Under the pieces are notes generated by a model. That model did not search any database and was not told the DNA's origin. It saw nothing but the letters and a program-made list of their open reading frames with translations. Shown piece after piece: positions 52,787 to 62,601 of a stretch of DNA of 64,000 nt (the stretch's first letter is position 1; each line of letters begins with the position of its first letter). Origin of the DNA: Hyphomicrobiales bacterium (GTDB lineage: Bacteria > Pseudomonadota > Alphaproteobacteria > Rhizobiales > Devosiaceae); assembly GCA_027487555.1 (NCBI GenBank), contig JAIYDI010000015.1, forward strand, positions 1 to 64,000. Direction: 5' to 3'. A program made the position numbers and the translations under genes.

Positions 52787-53440
52787 GTGACGCCCACCCG
52801 GCATCTTGCTCTGGGCTTGGTGCTCACCGCGACGGCGGGGATGACCGATGTTGTCGGTTTCATGGAGTTGGGCGGTTACTACACATCGTTCATGAGCGGC
52901 AACACCACACAGATCGGTGCGGGACTCATCCATTCCGTTCCATTGTTGCTGCTCCCCGCCGCGCTGGTGTTCTTGTTTTTCGTTGGCAGCTTCATTGGAA
53001 GCTATATTGCCGGTGTCGGCGAACCCGCGGGTCCAACTGGCGTGCTCACCTTCACCACGACAACAATGCTGGGCTCTTTGGGGCTGCAGCTCTTCGGAGT
53101 TGCGCCGCAGGTGGCACTCCTGCCTCTTGCACTAGCTGCTGGCGCGCAGAACGCCATCTTGCCGCAGCGTGGCGCGGCGCGCCTCGGAACCACATTCGTA
53201 TCCGGCACCCTCTACATGGCGGGTCAGGATCTGGCGCGGGCGGTTAGGCAGCAGGCACCACCTCTGCGATGGGCTCAGCATCTTCTGGTTTGGCTCTCGC
53301 TGCCAATCGGCGGCTATGTCGGCGCCCTCGCCTATACCTATCTCACCAAGGCGGCCCTTATTGTGCCGCTAACGATCTACCTCATGTTTCTTGCTGGCTA
53401 TCTGCTGCTGACCAACAAGGCATTTGTCGCACGCCTATAG
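52787..53440 (+). CDS. YoaK/DUF1275 family membrane protein
   Basis: A 217-residue protein with about six transmembrane helices. DUF1275 signature segments are TATAGMTDVVGFMELGGYYTSF near residue 13, SGNTTQIGAG near 37 and GAQNAILPQRG near 121. It begins with GTG one base after the HIT stop. The family may transport small molecules, but no substrate is established. It is convergent with clpA. Confidence 0.88.
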   Translation: MTPTRHLALGLVLTATAGMTDVVGFMELGGYYTSFMSGNTTQIGAGLIHSVPLLLLPAALVFLFFVGSFIGSYIAGVGEPAGPTGVLTFTTTTMLGSLGLQLFGVAPQVALLPLALAAGAQNAILPQRGAARLGTTFVSGTLYMAGQDLARAVRQQAPPLRWAQHLLVWLSLPIGGYVGALAYTYLTKAALIVPLTIYLMFLAGYLLLTNKAFVARL

Positions 53441-53567
53441 GTGCGGCAGTAGCGAGACGCCGTGACGCATCAGCCTGTCGCGACCTGGCCAAAGGCGCAC
53501 CACAAAACGAAAACGCCCGCGGGCAGGTTCCGCGAGCGCTTGCACCAATGCATCTGCGAAAAGCAGC

Positions 53568-55928
53568 TTAGCTCTTTTCTTCGGCCGGCTTGTCTGCTTT
53601 CGGCCGCTTCGCCTTTGGTGCAGGAATTGCCTTCGGTCGTGCAGGACGCGGCGGCAAAGCAATCAGTTCAAGGCGCGCGTCGGTCCCGACACCAACCACA
53701 GCAACTGTCACAGAACCACCATTCTGCAGTTCGCCGAACAGTACCTGATCCGCCAGCGGCTTCTTGACATGTTCCTGGATAACTCGTCCAAGCGGCCGCG
53801 CACCCATCTTTTCGTCGTAGCCTCGAACGGCCAGCCATTCCGCGGCTTCCGGCGTAAGCTCGATCGTGACACCACGTTCGGCCAACTGGCCTTCGAGCTG
53901 AAGAACGAACTTCTCCACCACCCGGCGCACCACAAAGGGCTGCAGCGGACCGAACGAGATAATCGCGTCGAGGCGGTTCCGGAACTCTGGCGTGAACATG
54001 CGGTTCACTGCCTCTTCGTCATCGCCGACCTCACGCTTTCGCCCGAAACCGATAGGCGACTTCTGCAGTTCCATCGCGCCCACATTCGACGTCATGATCA
54101 AGATGACGTTGCGGAAGTCGACAGATTTGCCGTTGTGGTCCGTCAACTTGCCGTGGTCCATCACCTGCAGCAGGATATTGAACAGATCGGGGTGCGCCTT
54201 CTCGATTTCGTCGAGAAGCACCACGCAATGCGGGTGCTGGTCTACGCCATCGGTTAGCAGACCGCCCTGGTCGAACCCGACATAGCCCGGAGGCGCGCCA
54301 ATCAGGCGGCTGACCGTATGCCGCTCCATATACTCGGACATGTCGAACCGAAGCAGTTCCACGCCCAACGTGTCCGCCAATTGCTTTGCTACCTCGGTCT
54401 TGCCGACACCGGTCGGACCGGTGAACAGGTAAGAACCAATGGGCTTCTCCGGCTCCCGAAGCCCAGCACGCGCAAGCTTGATGGCCGATGAAAGCGCCGC
54501 AATCGCCTCATCCTGTCCGAACACCACCGTCTTGAGGTTGCTCTCTAGGTTGGCGAGCAGTTCTGCATCAGACTTCGATACCGACTTGGGCGGAATCCGC
54601 GCCATCGTCGCAATCGTTGCCTCGATCTCCGGCACGTCGATGAGCTTTTTGCGATCGCCTTCCGGCAGCAGCATCTGGCTGGCGCCGGTCTCGTCGATAA
54701 CGTCGATCGCCTTGTCTGGCAGTTTGCGATCGTTGATGTAGCGCGCGCTCAACTCCACGGCGGCCTTCAGCGCCTCATCGCTATACTTGAGCTTGTGATA
54801 ATCCTCGAAATAGGGGCGCAGCCCCTTCACGATCTCAATCGCATCTGGGATTGTCGGTTCCGGCACGTCGATCTTCTGGAACCGGCGCACCAGTGCCCGG
54901 TCCTTTTCGAAAAACTGCCGATACTCCTTGTAGGTCGTGGAGCCGATACAGCGGATTGCGCCCGACGCAAGTGCCGGCTTCAGCAGATTCGACGCGTCGA
55001 GCGCGCCGCCAGACGTGGCGCCGGCGCCAATGACCGTATGGATTTCATCGATGAACAGAACGGCATCCGGATGCTTCTCCAGTTCCTTCATCACCGCCTT
55101 CAGGCGTTCTTCAAAGTCGCCACGATACCGTGTACCAGCCAAGAGCGAGCCCATGTCGAGCGAGTAAATCACCGAACTCTTCAGCACCTCTGGCACATCG
55201 CCTTCAACGATCCGACGCGCCAGCCCCTCTGCGATCGCGGTCTTGCCGACGCCGGCATCACCTACATAGATCGGATTGTTCTTCGAGCGCCGGCACAGTA
55301 CCTGTATCGTCCTGCGTAATTCCGCGGCGCGGCCGATCAGCGGGTCGATCTTGCCAGCCCTGGCCTTGTCGTTGAGATTCACGCAGAAATCGGCGAGGGC
55401 GGAACTCTGACCGCCACCCCGCTCCTGATCACCATCACGTGTATCATGTTGCCCCTCGGCACCCCTCACGCGGCGATCCTCGCTGGGTCCCGACTTGGTA
55501 ATCCCATGCGAAATGAAGTTGACCGCATCGAGCCGTGTCATGTCCTGCTGCTCGAGGAAGTAGGCCGCATGGCTCTCGCGCTCCGCAAAGATCGCAACAA
55601 GCACGTTGGCGCCAGTGACTTCCTCTTTGCCGGATGACTGAACATGGATGACCGCGCGCTGGATGACGCGCTGAAATGCCGCGGTCGGCCGGGCATCCTG
55701 GCCATTCGGGACTACGAGGCTGTCGAGTTCCTCATTGATGAAGTCTTCGAGGTCGGTCTTCAGCGCATCCACGTCCACGTCACAGCCCGTCAGCACTGCG
55801 ATGGTGTCACGGTCATCCGTCAGAGCCAGCAGCAGGTGCTCGAGCGTCGCGAATTCATGCGACCTTTCGCGCGCCAGGTTCATCGCCTGGTGAAGTGCCT
55901 TTTCAAGTCCACGAGAGAATGACGGCAT
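53568..55928 (-). CDS. clpA: ATP-dependent Clp protease ATPase subunit ClpA
   Basis: A 786-residue double-AAA+ unfoldase that works with ClpP and the adaptor ClpS to degrade N-end rule and other substrates. The N-domain (residues 1-145) contains the Clp repeats FATLEHLLLALTDD and AAFQRVIQRAV. Walker A motifs are GDAGVGKTAIAEG near 222 and GPTGVGKTEVAKQ near 503. Clp signature blocks such as SEYMERHTVSRLIGAPPGYVG are intact. The extreme C-terminus is Pro/Lys/Ala-rich. clpS lies 11 bases upstream in the same operon. Confidence 0.97.
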   Translation of the reverse strand: MPSFSRGLEKALHQAMNLARERSHEFATLEHLLLALTDDRDTIAVLTGCDVDVDALKTDLEDFINEELDSLVVPNGQDARPTAAFQRVIQRAVIHVQSSGKEEVTGANVLVAIFAERESHAAYFLEQQDMTRLDAVNFISHGITKSGPSEDRRVRGAEGQHDTRDGDQERGGGQSSALADFCVNLNDKARAGKIDPLIGRAAELRRTIQVLCRRSKNNPIYVGDAGVGKTAIAEGLARRIVEGDVPEVLKSSVIYSLDMGSLLAGTRYRGDFEERLKAVMKELEKHPDAVLFIDEIHTVIGAGATSGGALDASNLLKPALASGAIRCIGSTTYKEYRQFFEKDRALVRRFQKIDVPEPTIPDAIEIVKGLRPYFEDYHKLKYSDEALKAAVELSARYINDRKLPDKAIDVIDETGASQMLLPEGDRKKLIDVPEIEATIATMARIPPKSVSKSDAELLANLESNLKTVVFGQDEAIAALSSAIKLARAGLREPEKPIGSYLFTGPTGVGKTEVAKQLADTLGVELLRFDMSEYMERHTVSRLIGAPPGYVGFDQGGLLTDGVDQHPHCVVLLDEIEKAHPDLFNILLQVMDHGKLTDHNGKSVDFRNVILIMTSNVGAMELQKSPIGFGRKREVGDDEEAVNRMFTPEFRNRLDAIISFGPLQPFVVRRVVEKFVLQLEGQLAERGVTIELTPEAAEWLAVRGYDEKMGARPLGRVIQEHVKKPLADQVLFGELQNGGSVTVAVVGVGTDARLELIALPPRPARPKAIPAPKAKRPKADKPAEEKS

Positions 55929-55938
55929 TTTCCAAATC

Positions 55939-56283
55939 CTACTGTTTTTCCATCACGCATTGCAGCGGATGCTGGTTCTTGCGTGCGGCGTCCATAACTC
56001 TGGCAACTTTGGTCTCAGCAACTTCAAACGGATATACACCGCATTCCCCGACCCCTTTGTTGTGGACGTGAAGCATGATCCGCATGGCGTCTTCGCGCGT
56101 CTTGTTGAAGACGTCCTGCAACACCAAGACGACAAATTCCATCGGGGTATAGTCGTCGTTCAGCAGCAGCACCCGGTACATGCTCGGCCGCTTGCTCTTG
56201 CTTTGCGGCTTCGCGATCGTCTCGGTGGCACCCTTCCCTGAGCCAGGTTTATCGGGTTGCCCGCGACCAGGCCCTGCGGCCAT
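55939..56283 (-). CDS. clpS: ClpS adaptor protein
   Basis: A 114-residue adaptor that delivers N-degron substrates to ClpA. The core is [21 protein letters not shown] near residue 37, followed by [21 protein letters not shown], with the substrate-pocket Asn-Asp and His residues kept. The flexible N-terminal 30 residues are Gly/Lys-rich. The ATG at 56283 gives the usual length, and the frame is open for 36 codons upstream without family similarity. Confidence 0.96.
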   Translation of the reverse strand: MAAGPGRGQPDKPGSGKGATETIAKPQSKSKRPSMYRVLLLNDDYTPMEFVVLVLQDVFNKTREDAMRIMLHVHNKGVGECGVYPFEVAETKVARVMDAARKNQHPLQCVMEKQ

Positions 56284-56611
56284 GACGGTTTCCCTCGAGT
56301 AGGACGCAACCCAATTCACGCTATTCCTCAATCTGACGCCTGCTGAACGAAGCACTTTCATATCGTCACTATGCTGCCAAAACCCGCTCACTGTTAAGTG
56401 GCTTCCCGTCTATGCCCGGCCCCGCCATGTCGACGGCGGCTTCTCGAAACTCACTCCAGAACTCCGTCGCATTTTACCGAATGGTAACGGCAACGACATA
56501 GGCTGCAAAATCAGAACTAGGGCGACGGCTGCGTCCTGGAGGGTCCGACGGACCTTGAGTTTTCAGTTTTGCGTACAAGCCGATACGGCTTGAAACTAGT
56601 CGGAGTATCGG
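56284..56611. other. Divergent region between clpS and the carboxypeptidase gene
   Basis: Roughly 330 bases without a gene, presumably both promoters. A palindrome TTACC-GAAT-GGTAA lies at 56474-56487, a possible operator or CtrA-like half-site region. No RNA structure or further ORF is supported. Confidence 0.45.
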
Positions 56612-58225
56612 GTGCTTTCCCAAGCTCATATTGGCAGCTTCCGTTCCTTTCTCGTCCGTTTGGTTGTGCTCCTTGCCGCCTTTACGATGGCGTCAGAGGC
56701 ACTGGTGACCGAGGCCATAGCGGCATCTGTTCCGCGAAAGTATGCGGCGATCGTCGTCGACGCAAAGTCCGGGAAGGTCCTGTACGAGAGCGCTGCCGAT
56801 GCAGCGCGCTACCCCGCGTCCGTGACCAAAGTGATGACGCTCTATGTTCTTTTTCAGGAACTGGCGGCCGGCAACATCACGTTGGGCACCAAATTCACTG
56901 TGTCCAAATATGCGGCATCCGCTTCGCCGACCAAGCTAGGCTTAAAGGCAGGTTCGACTATCACCGTCGAAAACTGCATCAAGGCCCTGGTGACCATTTC
57001 CGCAAATGACATGGCGCGCGTAATTGCCGAGAACATCTCAGGGTCCGAAGCGGCCTTCGCAAAGCGCATGACCGCGACGGCCCGCGCCCTAGGGATGAGT
57101 CACACGACCTACCGCAACGCCTCAGGGCTGCCCGACGCAGGTCAAGTCACTACTGTGCGCGATCAGGCTATCCTGGGTGTCGCAGTTTTCCAGCATTTCC
57201 CGAAGTACTATGGCTACTTCCAGACTCGCAGCTTCTCTTACGGCAAGCGCACCTACGGCAACCACAATCGCCTGCTCGGCTCCAACGGGGTAGACGGTAT
57301 CAAGACCGGCTACACCAATGCCTCGGGCTTCAACCTTCTGACCGCTGCCCGCACGAATGGGAGACATGTGGTCGTGGTCGGCTTCGGATTCGACTCAAGC
57401 GGTGCCCGCGACGCAAAGGTGCGCGAACTGGTAAAGACCTACCTGCCCAAGGGGCGGTCGGGCCAGTATCTTGCATCGGCGTCCGTCCCGGAACCCGGGC
57501 GCAAGGGTTCGACGGTGCTCGTCGCCTCCGCGGATCCTAGGCCGGTCATGCCCATGCCCTATCCAAGCTTCCGGCGCGCCGCGGTGGTCGAAACCATCGC
57601 TGCCGGACCCAGCGAGGGCACAGATGAGATCGAAGTCGCCAGCGTCGGCGCTGCGCCTCTGCCGGCGGCACGTCCAGGCGACCTCCCCGCGACAGCCGCT
57701 GCTGCCGTCACGGCAGCCGTAGCAGAACCCATGGGCGATCAGGATCGTCCGCTCGACGTGATCGGGGCATGGATAAGCGACACCTTCTCCCTTGGCGCAG
57801 CGCCGGCTCCGCTTGGTCAGACTCGTGCTTCCGCGCCCCTTGTCCCGCCGGCCGGCATTGACGAGAACACCGGCGCGCCGCTCGATCTGTTGACTTCGGG
57901 CTCGACCGAGCGGACGGCTTCCGCAGTGCCCTCCGACCAGCCTGTACCACCGGTACTTGCGACCGCCGATGCAAAGCCCGCGTCGGGTTGGATCGTGCAG
58001 ATCGGCGCCGCCCCGAGTGAAACCGGCGCGAACTCGCTGATCAGCGACGCGTCCGCGCGTATCGGGAACGTGACCGGCCTCAAGCCCTATATCGAGCGGT
58101 TCGAGAAGAACGGCCAGGTCTTCTACCGCGCACGTTTTGGCGGCTTTGATGATCGGGACTCTGCCTCGAACCTCTGCAGCGAATTGAAGAAAGCAAAAAT
58201 GAGCTGCCTCGCGATGCAGTCGTAA
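56612..58225 (+). CDS. D-alanyl-D-alanine carboxypeptidase with C-terminal SPOR-like domain
   Basis: A 537-residue low-molecular-mass PBP that trims peptidoglycan pentapeptides in the periplasm. A signal peptide (about residues 1-38) precedes the serine-peptidase S11 domain, with ASVTKVMTL (SxxK), SANDMARV (SxN) and GIKTGYTNASG (KTG). A long Ala/Pro-rich linker with few motifs leads to a C-terminal domain (about 450-537) of SPOR type (WIVQIGAAPSETGA, then QVFYRARFGGFDDRDSA), which binds denuded glycan at the septum. The start is GTG with CGGAG upstream. It is divergent from clpS. Confidence 0.93.
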   Translation: MLSQAHIGSFRSFLVRLVVLLAAFTMASEALVTEAIAASVPRKYAAIVVDAKSGKVLYESAADAARYPASVTKVMTLYVLFQELAAGNITLGTKFTVSKYAASASPTKLGLKAGSTITVENCIKALVTISANDMARVIAENISGSEAAFAKRMTATARALGMSHTTYRNASGLPDAGQVTTVRDQAILGVAVFQHFPKYYGYFQTRSFSYGKRTYGNHNRLLGSNGVDGIKTGYTNASGFNLLTAARTNGRHVVVVGFGFDSSGARDAKVRELVKTYLPKGRSGQYLASASVPEPGRKGSTVLVASADPRPVMPMPYPSFRRAAVVETIAAGPSEGTDEIEVASVGAAPLPAARPGDLPATAAAAVTAAVAEPMGDQDRPLDVIGAWISDTFSLGAAPAPLGQTRASAPLVPPAGIDENTGAPLDLLTSGSTERTASAVPSDQPVPPVLATADAKPASGWIVQIGAAPSETGANSLISDASARIGNVTGLKPYIERFEKNGQVFYRARFGGFDDRDSASNLCSELKKAKMSCLAMQS

Positions 58226-58282
58226 TCGCAGAGACAGCCTTCCAGGGAAGCGCGTTTGTGGCCTGTGTATGGAGTAGCCCAA

Positions 58283-58570
58283 ATGAGCGACAAGATGCTG
58301 CCGGCACTTAATGAGCTGGCGAATTTCGTCGGAGAGTCGCGGTTCGCGACAGCGGATGAGTTTGAGCGCGCCGCCGCTGTAAACGAGATTGTCTTCGGTG
58401 CAGCCCCTCGGCTGCAGCGCAAGAACGTCAACGAACTGCTGGCCGCGGTGATGGCCCTGTCCGCGCGCACCCGCCGCATGCTGCTGCCCAGTGTGGCGAT
58501 CGAGCTCGACGTGTTCAGCCCGAAAGGCGCCCGCGCCGTGAGCGTTCAGTTGCCGACGAAAGCCGCTTGA
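58283..58570 (+). CDS. Small hypothetical protein downstream of the carboxypeptidase
   Basis: A 95-residue helical protein, MSDKMLPALNELANFVGESRF, with an Arg-rich centre (APRLQRKNVNELL, ALSARTRRMLLPS) and a strand-like C-terminus. It is preceded by GGAG at good spacing and follows the carboxypeptidase by 57 bases, so co-transcription is likely. I do not recognise the family. It is convergent with mipZ. Confidence 0.7.
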   Translation: MSDKMLPALNELANFVGESRFATADEFERAAAVNEIVFGAAPRLQRKNVNELLAAVMALSARTRRMLLPSVAIELDVFSPKGARAVSVQLPTKAA

Positions 58571-58644
58571 GGCGCTGGGACGCACTTCTGGCAGGACGGC
58601 AAGCTGAGCTGGCAGATTGCGCGATGCCGGTCAGCGGCCGGCCA

Positions 58645-59550
58645 CTAGACGCCCGGTGCCATGTGATCGAACTGCGCAGGCTGGCGGCCCGACTGCGAAA
58701 GCTGCTGGCTCGCTTCAAGTCTCGCACGAGCATGATCCCCACCGGGCAGGCGCAAGGCGTCGACCAAAGCCCGATACTCCTGCCTTGCGCTCAAGTGCGA
58801 CATTGAGGGCAGGCCCCCGAGCAGCTCTTCGTCGAGTGGGTCGAACACGGTCATCCCGGTCGGAAACAGCGAGCGGAAGATCACCCGCTCGGCTATCCCG
58901 TCAGCGATGCGGCAACCAAGCCGGACCGAGATCTTTTCCAGCGCCTGCTGCACCATGCGTGTACTGCGCGACGGCAACATCGAAATGCGGTTGCGAACAA
59001 CCACCCAGTCGATGGTGCGCCCGTCAATCGACAGGCGCTCGGTGCGGGCGCGCTGCACCAACCTGGCATAGTGGCTCATCTCGCGCGGATCGCCGGTGAC
59101 CGGATCAACATGCGCCATGACGTCCAGGTCGATCACGGAATCATTGAGTGGCGTCACCAGCGTGTCGGCGAGCGAGTGCGCAAGGCGGGTCAGGTGGGTA
59201 TCAAACCCGGGCGTATCGACGATCAGGAAATCCGCCGCGCCTTCGACCTCGATGATCGCCTGCCGGAACAGGTCGAACTCGAGCCGCTGGTTCTCCTTCA
59301 CCGAATCCGATTTCGGGAGCGGCAAATGATAGTGGCTGGTATGCGGGACCCTCAGGTCCCGCGACACCGCCCAGTTGCGCCGGTTGCGGACATACTGGGT
59401 AAGTGTCTGCTGCCGGCTGTCGCAATCGATCGTCGCAACGCGGAAACCTTGATACATCAGGTAGATGGCGAGATGGAAAGCCGTCGTTGACTTGCCCGAC
59501 CCACCTTTCTCGTTGCCCGCTACTATGACGTGCGTGCCCTGCTTGCCCAT
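58645..59550 (-). CDS. mipZ: MipZ-like division-plane positioning ATPase (ParA family)
   Basis: A 301-residue ParA/MinD-type P-loop ATPase. In Caulobacter and relatives MipZ forms a bipolar gradient with ParB and blocks FtsZ ring assembly near the poles. The deviant Walker A is GNEKGGSGKSTT at residues 12-23, Walker A' is IDCDSRQQTLTQYV near 40 and Walker B is FLIVDTPGFD near 107. The C-terminal helical extension (TMHL...SQQLSQSGRQ region) is Arg/Gln-rich. Length and motifs favour MipZ over ParA. Confidence 0.9.
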   Translation of the reverse strand: MGKQGTHVIVAGNEKGGSGKSTTAFHLAIYLMYQGFRVATIDCDSRQQTLTQYVRNRRNWAVSRDLRVPHTSHYHLPLPKSDSVKENQRLEFDLFRQAIIEVEGAADFLIVDTPGFDTHLTRLAHSLADTLVTPLNDSVIDLDVMAHVDPVTGDPREMSHYARLVQRARTERLSIDGRTIDWVVVRNRISMLPSRSTRMVQQALEKISVRLGCRIADGIAERVIFRSLFPTGMTVFDPLDEELLGGLPSMSHLSARQEYRALVDALRLPGGDHARARLEASQQLSQSGRQPAQFDHMAPGV

Positions 59551-59633
59551 GAATCGTCCTACTGCGCCTCAGCAGCGCATTTCCCACGGATGTCCAGCAA
59601 TCGGTTCGCCCATATGAAGAATGTCCGCTCGAT

Positions 59634-59658
59634 GGAAGGGCTGCAAGGGGCCCTTCCA
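59634..59658. other. Hairpin between mipZ and DUF1489
   Basis: GGAAGGGC and GCCCTTCC form an 8-bp stem with a loop of about nine bases. No T-run follows on either strand. It may mark the 3' end of the GST-DUF1489 mRNA or lie in the mipZ leader. Confidence 0.35.
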
Positions 59659-59777
59659 ACAACTTGCAGCGACATAAGGGCTACCGCTCGCTTTCCTCCA
59701 CTGGGTCGTCTTGATTCGCCTTGCCCTTTAGAGCACGCGGAAGTGGCTGGCGGGTCATCGCATTTGACGAGTTGCGC

Positions 59778-60212
59778 CTAGAGGAGCCCGAGCCGTGCCA
59801 GTTCCTCGGCCAACTCGGCGGAGCCACCGCCACCCGCGTCGGCATCGGAGCCGAGATCCGGAGGGGCCTCCTTCGGATCGAGATAGCGCCAGCCTTGGAA
59901 AGGCCCTTTGGGACGCGGCACCACCCGCACCAGATCGGGCGACATGATGATGTCGCAGCAGCTTAGGCCGTTCGCGTCTGTCGCTGGGGCGAGCCGCACA
60001 ATCCGCTGCCGTGCGCGGAGCACCCCCGAGATCACCCAGTAGATGGACCCCTGCCCTTCGATCTCATCGCGCCGCTTCGGCATGGTGCGGGTACGGTGGA
60101 CATGGACGTTGTCGCCATAGTCGGCGCCCCACCAATGGGCGCGCTCTTCCCGGTAGCTTTCCAACTCCTCAAGGGTCGCGACGCCGACACAAAGCTTGAT
60201 GATGTGCATCAT
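59778..60212 (-). CDS. DUF1489 family protein
   Basis: A 144-residue cytoplasmic protein typical of alphaproteobacteria: MHIIKLCVGVATLEELESYRE, then HRTRTMPKRRDEI, GSIYWVISGVLRARQRIV, and PRPKGPFQGWRYL near the end. Two ATGs are adjacent at 60212 and 60209. It starts 10 bases after the GST stop, so the genes form an operon. Function is not established; the recurring HRTRTxPKR and GWRYL motifs suggest nucleic-acid or nucleotide handling only by speculation. Confidence 0.85.
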   Translation of the reverse strand: MMHIIKLCVGVATLEELESYREERAHWWGADYGDNVHVHRTRTMPKRRDEIEGQGSIYWVISGVLRARQRIVRLAPATDANGLSCCDIIMSPDLVRVVPRPKGPFQGWRYLDPKEAPPDLGSDADAGGGGSAELAEELARLGLL

Positions 60213-60222
60213 TGGCCGAGGA

Positions 60223-60885
60223 TCAGGTTCTCCGGGCGTTGATGACATCGATCTCGTCGTCTTCGACCACCCAGGTTTCCTTGAGCGCGTCGGCAAGCCA
60301 GCGCTGGAAAGCCGGGAGCGCGTAGATCGCCTCGACATAATCCTGCGCCATGTCGCTGACCGGCAACTGGTAGGTGCGGATGCGGGTCGCCACCGGCGCA
60401 AACATGGCATCGGCGCCGGAGAACTTGCCGAACAGATACGGCCCGTCCGAGTTGGATAGAAGGTCGCCCCAGAGCCGGTCGATCCGCTTGAGATCGCCTG
60501 CGACGAGGTCAATATCGACCTTGCCAGGGTGCGAGGCGCGCAGGTTCATTGGCGCATAGTTGCGCAGGGCCGAGAAGCCCGCGTGCATTTCCGCCGCAGC
60601 GGACCGGGCCTTGGCGCGCTCGACCCGGTTCGACGGCCAGATGCCTTTCGCGGGGTACTTATCGTGCAGATACTCGATGATGGCGATGGTTTCGGGCACA
60701 GCGACATCGCCGTCGACGAGCACCGGAACCTTGCCGCTCGGCGATTTCTTGCGGATCGTTTCGCGCCAACCCTCACCGCTGAGGAGTACCTGCTCCTCTT
60801 CGAACGGGATATCGAAATGCGCCAGCACCAGCCAGGGGCGCAGCGACCAGCTGGAATAGTTCTTGTTGCCGATAATCAGCTTCAT
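60223..60885 (-). CDS. Glutathione S-transferase family protein
   Basis: A 220-residue two-domain GST. The thioredoxin-like N-domain has GNKNYSSWSLRPWLVL, with the likely catalytic Ser, and GKVPVLVDGDVAVPETIAI, and the helical C-domain includes YLFGKFSGADAMFAPVATRI. It likely conjugates or reduces via glutathione. GGGAG precedes the ATG. The DUF1489 gene follows in the same operon and folD lies 15 bases upstream on the same strand, so transcription may run from pxpB to DUF1489. Confidence 0.9.
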   Translation of the reverse strand: MKLIIGNKNYSSWSLRPWLVLAHFDIPFEEEQVLLSGEGWRETIRKKSPSGKVPVLVDGDVAVPETIAIIEYLHDKYPAKGIWPSNRVERAKARSAAAEMHAGFSALRNYAPMNLRASHPGKVDIDLVAGDLKRIDRLWGDLLSNSDGPYLFGKFSGADAMFAPVATRIRTYQLPVSDMAQDYVEAIYALPAFQRWLADALKETWVVEDDEIDVINARRT

Positions 60886-60900
60886 CTTGAGCTCCCAGGT

Positions 60901-61803
60901 TCAGGGCGTCAGGTCGCGAGGCGGCACCAGCCCATTGATCAGGCTGGCCGTGGTGACGGTATTGGCGAGCAGGCAGGCGATGGTCATCGGGCCGACGCCG
61001 CCGGGAACCGGCGTGATCGCCGCGGCACGCTCGGCGGCGGACGCGAACTCGACATCGCCGACGACTCGGGTCTTGCCCTCGCCCTTGTCCGGCGCGGGAA
61101 TGCGATTGATGCCGACATCGATCACCACGGCGCCGGGCTTGATCCACTCGCCCCTGACCATGTGCGGACGCCCAACCGCGGCGATGACGATATCGGCCTC
61201 AGCGACGATGCCGGGCAAATCGCGCGTCTTCGAATGCGCCACGGTGACGGTGCAGTTCTCGCGCAAAAGCAGTTGCGCCATCGGTTTGCCAACGAGGTTC
61301 GAGCGCCCGATGATCACGGCGTTGAGACCGGCGAGTGACGGCAGGTTGTCGCGCAGCAGCATCAGGCAGCCGAGCGGCGTGCAGCTCACCGGACCCGGCA
61401 GGCCGATCTGCAGCTTGCCGACGCTGGCGGGCGTGAAGCAATCCACATCCTTATCGGGCGAGATGGTGGTGATGATCTTGTTGCCATCGATATGGGGCGG
61501 CACCGGCATCTGCACGAGGATGCCGTGGATCGCCGGATCGGCATTGAGCTTCTCGACAAGCGCCAGCACCTCGGCTTCCGGGGTATCCTCTGGCAGCTCG
61601 TATTTCTCGGAATGCATGCCGACCTCGACGGTCTGCTTGGCCTTCTGCGAGACGTAGATCTGGCTGCCCGGATCGTGGCCGACGATCACCACGGCAAGGC
61701 CGGGCGTAATGCCATGCTCGGACTTGAGGCGGGCGACATGGCCGGCAATGCGGCCGCGCAGCCCCTCGGCGAAAGCTTTGCCGTCGATCAGTTTTGCGGT
61801 CAT
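60901..61803 (-). CDS. folD: Bifunctional methylenetetrahydrofolate dehydrogenase/cyclohydrolase
   Basis: A 300-residue enzyme that interconverts 5,10-methylene-, methenyl- and 10-formyl-tetrahydrofolate. It starts [16 protein letters not shown] and has the catalytic Lys in YVSQKAKQ near residue 56, LPLPxH-type [10 protein letters not shown] near 98, PCTPLG-like SCTPLGCL and NADP-binding [15 protein letters not shown] near 167. ATG 61803 is chosen as the canonical N-terminus. It shares the minus-strand run with pxpA upstream (58 bases between starts and stops). Confidence 0.95.
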   Translation of the reverse strand: MTAKLIDGKAFAEGLRGRIAGHVARLKSEHGITPGLAVVIVGHDPGSQIYVSQKAKQTVEVGMHSEKYELPEDTPEAEVLALVEKLNADPAIHGILVQMPVPPHIDGNKIITTISPDKDVDCFTPASVGKLQIGLPGPVSCTPLGCLMLLRDNLPSLAGLNAVIIGRSNLVGKPMAQLLLRENCTVTVAHSKTRDLPGIVAEADIVIAAVGRPHMVRGEWIKPGAVVIDVGINRIPAPDKGEGKTRVVGDVEFASAAERAAAITPVPGGVGPMTIACLLANTVTTASLINGLVPPRDLTP

Positions 61804-61857
61804 CAGCGCCTCCGGAACGATGTGGCGGGTATGGAGCAGAACATCGGCCAAGGCAAC

Positions 61858-62601
61858 CTACCAGGCGCTGCGGACCGCTATGCCTGCGGCGTCGAGCCGC
61901 TGGCGCAGCGTGCGGGCGATCTCCACCGCTTCGGGCGTGTCGCCATGAATGCAGAGCGATTGCGCCTCGCACTGGAACACCGTGCCGTCGATGGCGACGA
62001 TCTCGTGCGCTTCGGCGAGCCGGATGGCGCGCTCGGCGATGTCGCCCGCATCATGCAGCACCGCGCCCGGCTCGGAACGGGGCAGGAGGAGGCCGCTCGG
62101 CAGATAGGCGCGATCGGCATAGGCCTCGCGCATGACGGGGAAACCGAGCCCCTCGCCCACCTCGACCTGCGCGCTGTTGTCGATGGCGAGGATACCAAGA
62201 TCAGGCTTGAGGCCGGAGGCGGCGGCGAAGGCCACGGCGGCGATCGCCGGTTCCTCGGCCGCCATGTTGGCGAGCGCGCCATGCAGCTTGAAATAGCGCA
62301 CATCGGCGCCGAGGTCATGGGCCAGTTCAAGCAGCGTCGACACCTGCTCGCGCACCTGCCGGTCGAGTTCATCGGGTGGGAGCACGAGGCGGCGGCGGCC
62401 GAAATGCTCGCGATCGGCAAAGCCCGGATGCGCGCCGATGGTGACGCCCCTCGCCATGGCCTGCACGATGGCGACGCGCATGGACATGGCGTCGCCGGCG
62501 TGACCGCCGCAGGCGATATTGGCCGAAGTGACGAGCTCCAGCAGGGCAGCATCGGCGCCCATGCCCTCGCCGAGATCGGCATTCAAATCGAGGAAACTCA
62601 T
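61858..62601 (-). CDS. pxpA: 5-oxoprolinase subunit A (LamB/YcsF family)
   Basis: A 247-residue metal-binding TIM-barrel subunit of the PxpABC complex, which uses ATP to open 5-oxoproline to glutamate. The N-terminus FLDLNADLGEGMG carries conserved acidic residues; NIACGGHAGD near 30, GAHPGFADREHFGRR and the VCLHGD-equivalent CIHGDTPEAV near 212 are present. Its start overlaps the pxpC stop (ATGA). Confidence 0.93.
   Translation of the reverse strand: MSFLDLNADLGEGMGADAALLELVTSANIACGGHAGDAMSMRVAIVQAMARGVTIGAHPGFADREHFGRRRLVLPPDELDRQVREQVSTLLELAHDLGADVRYFKLHGALANMAAEEPAIAAVAFAAASGLKPDLGILAIDNSAQVEVGEGLGFPVMREAYADRAYLPSGLLLPRSEPGAVLHDAGDIAERAIRLAEAHEIVAIDGTVFQCEAQSLCIHGDTPEAVEIARTLRQRLDAAGIAVRSAW

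Noticed and set aside
53441..53567. Hairpin-like GC sequence between the DUF1275 gene and clpA
   Set aside because: The arms are poorly complementary and no T-run follows, so I do not call a terminator.
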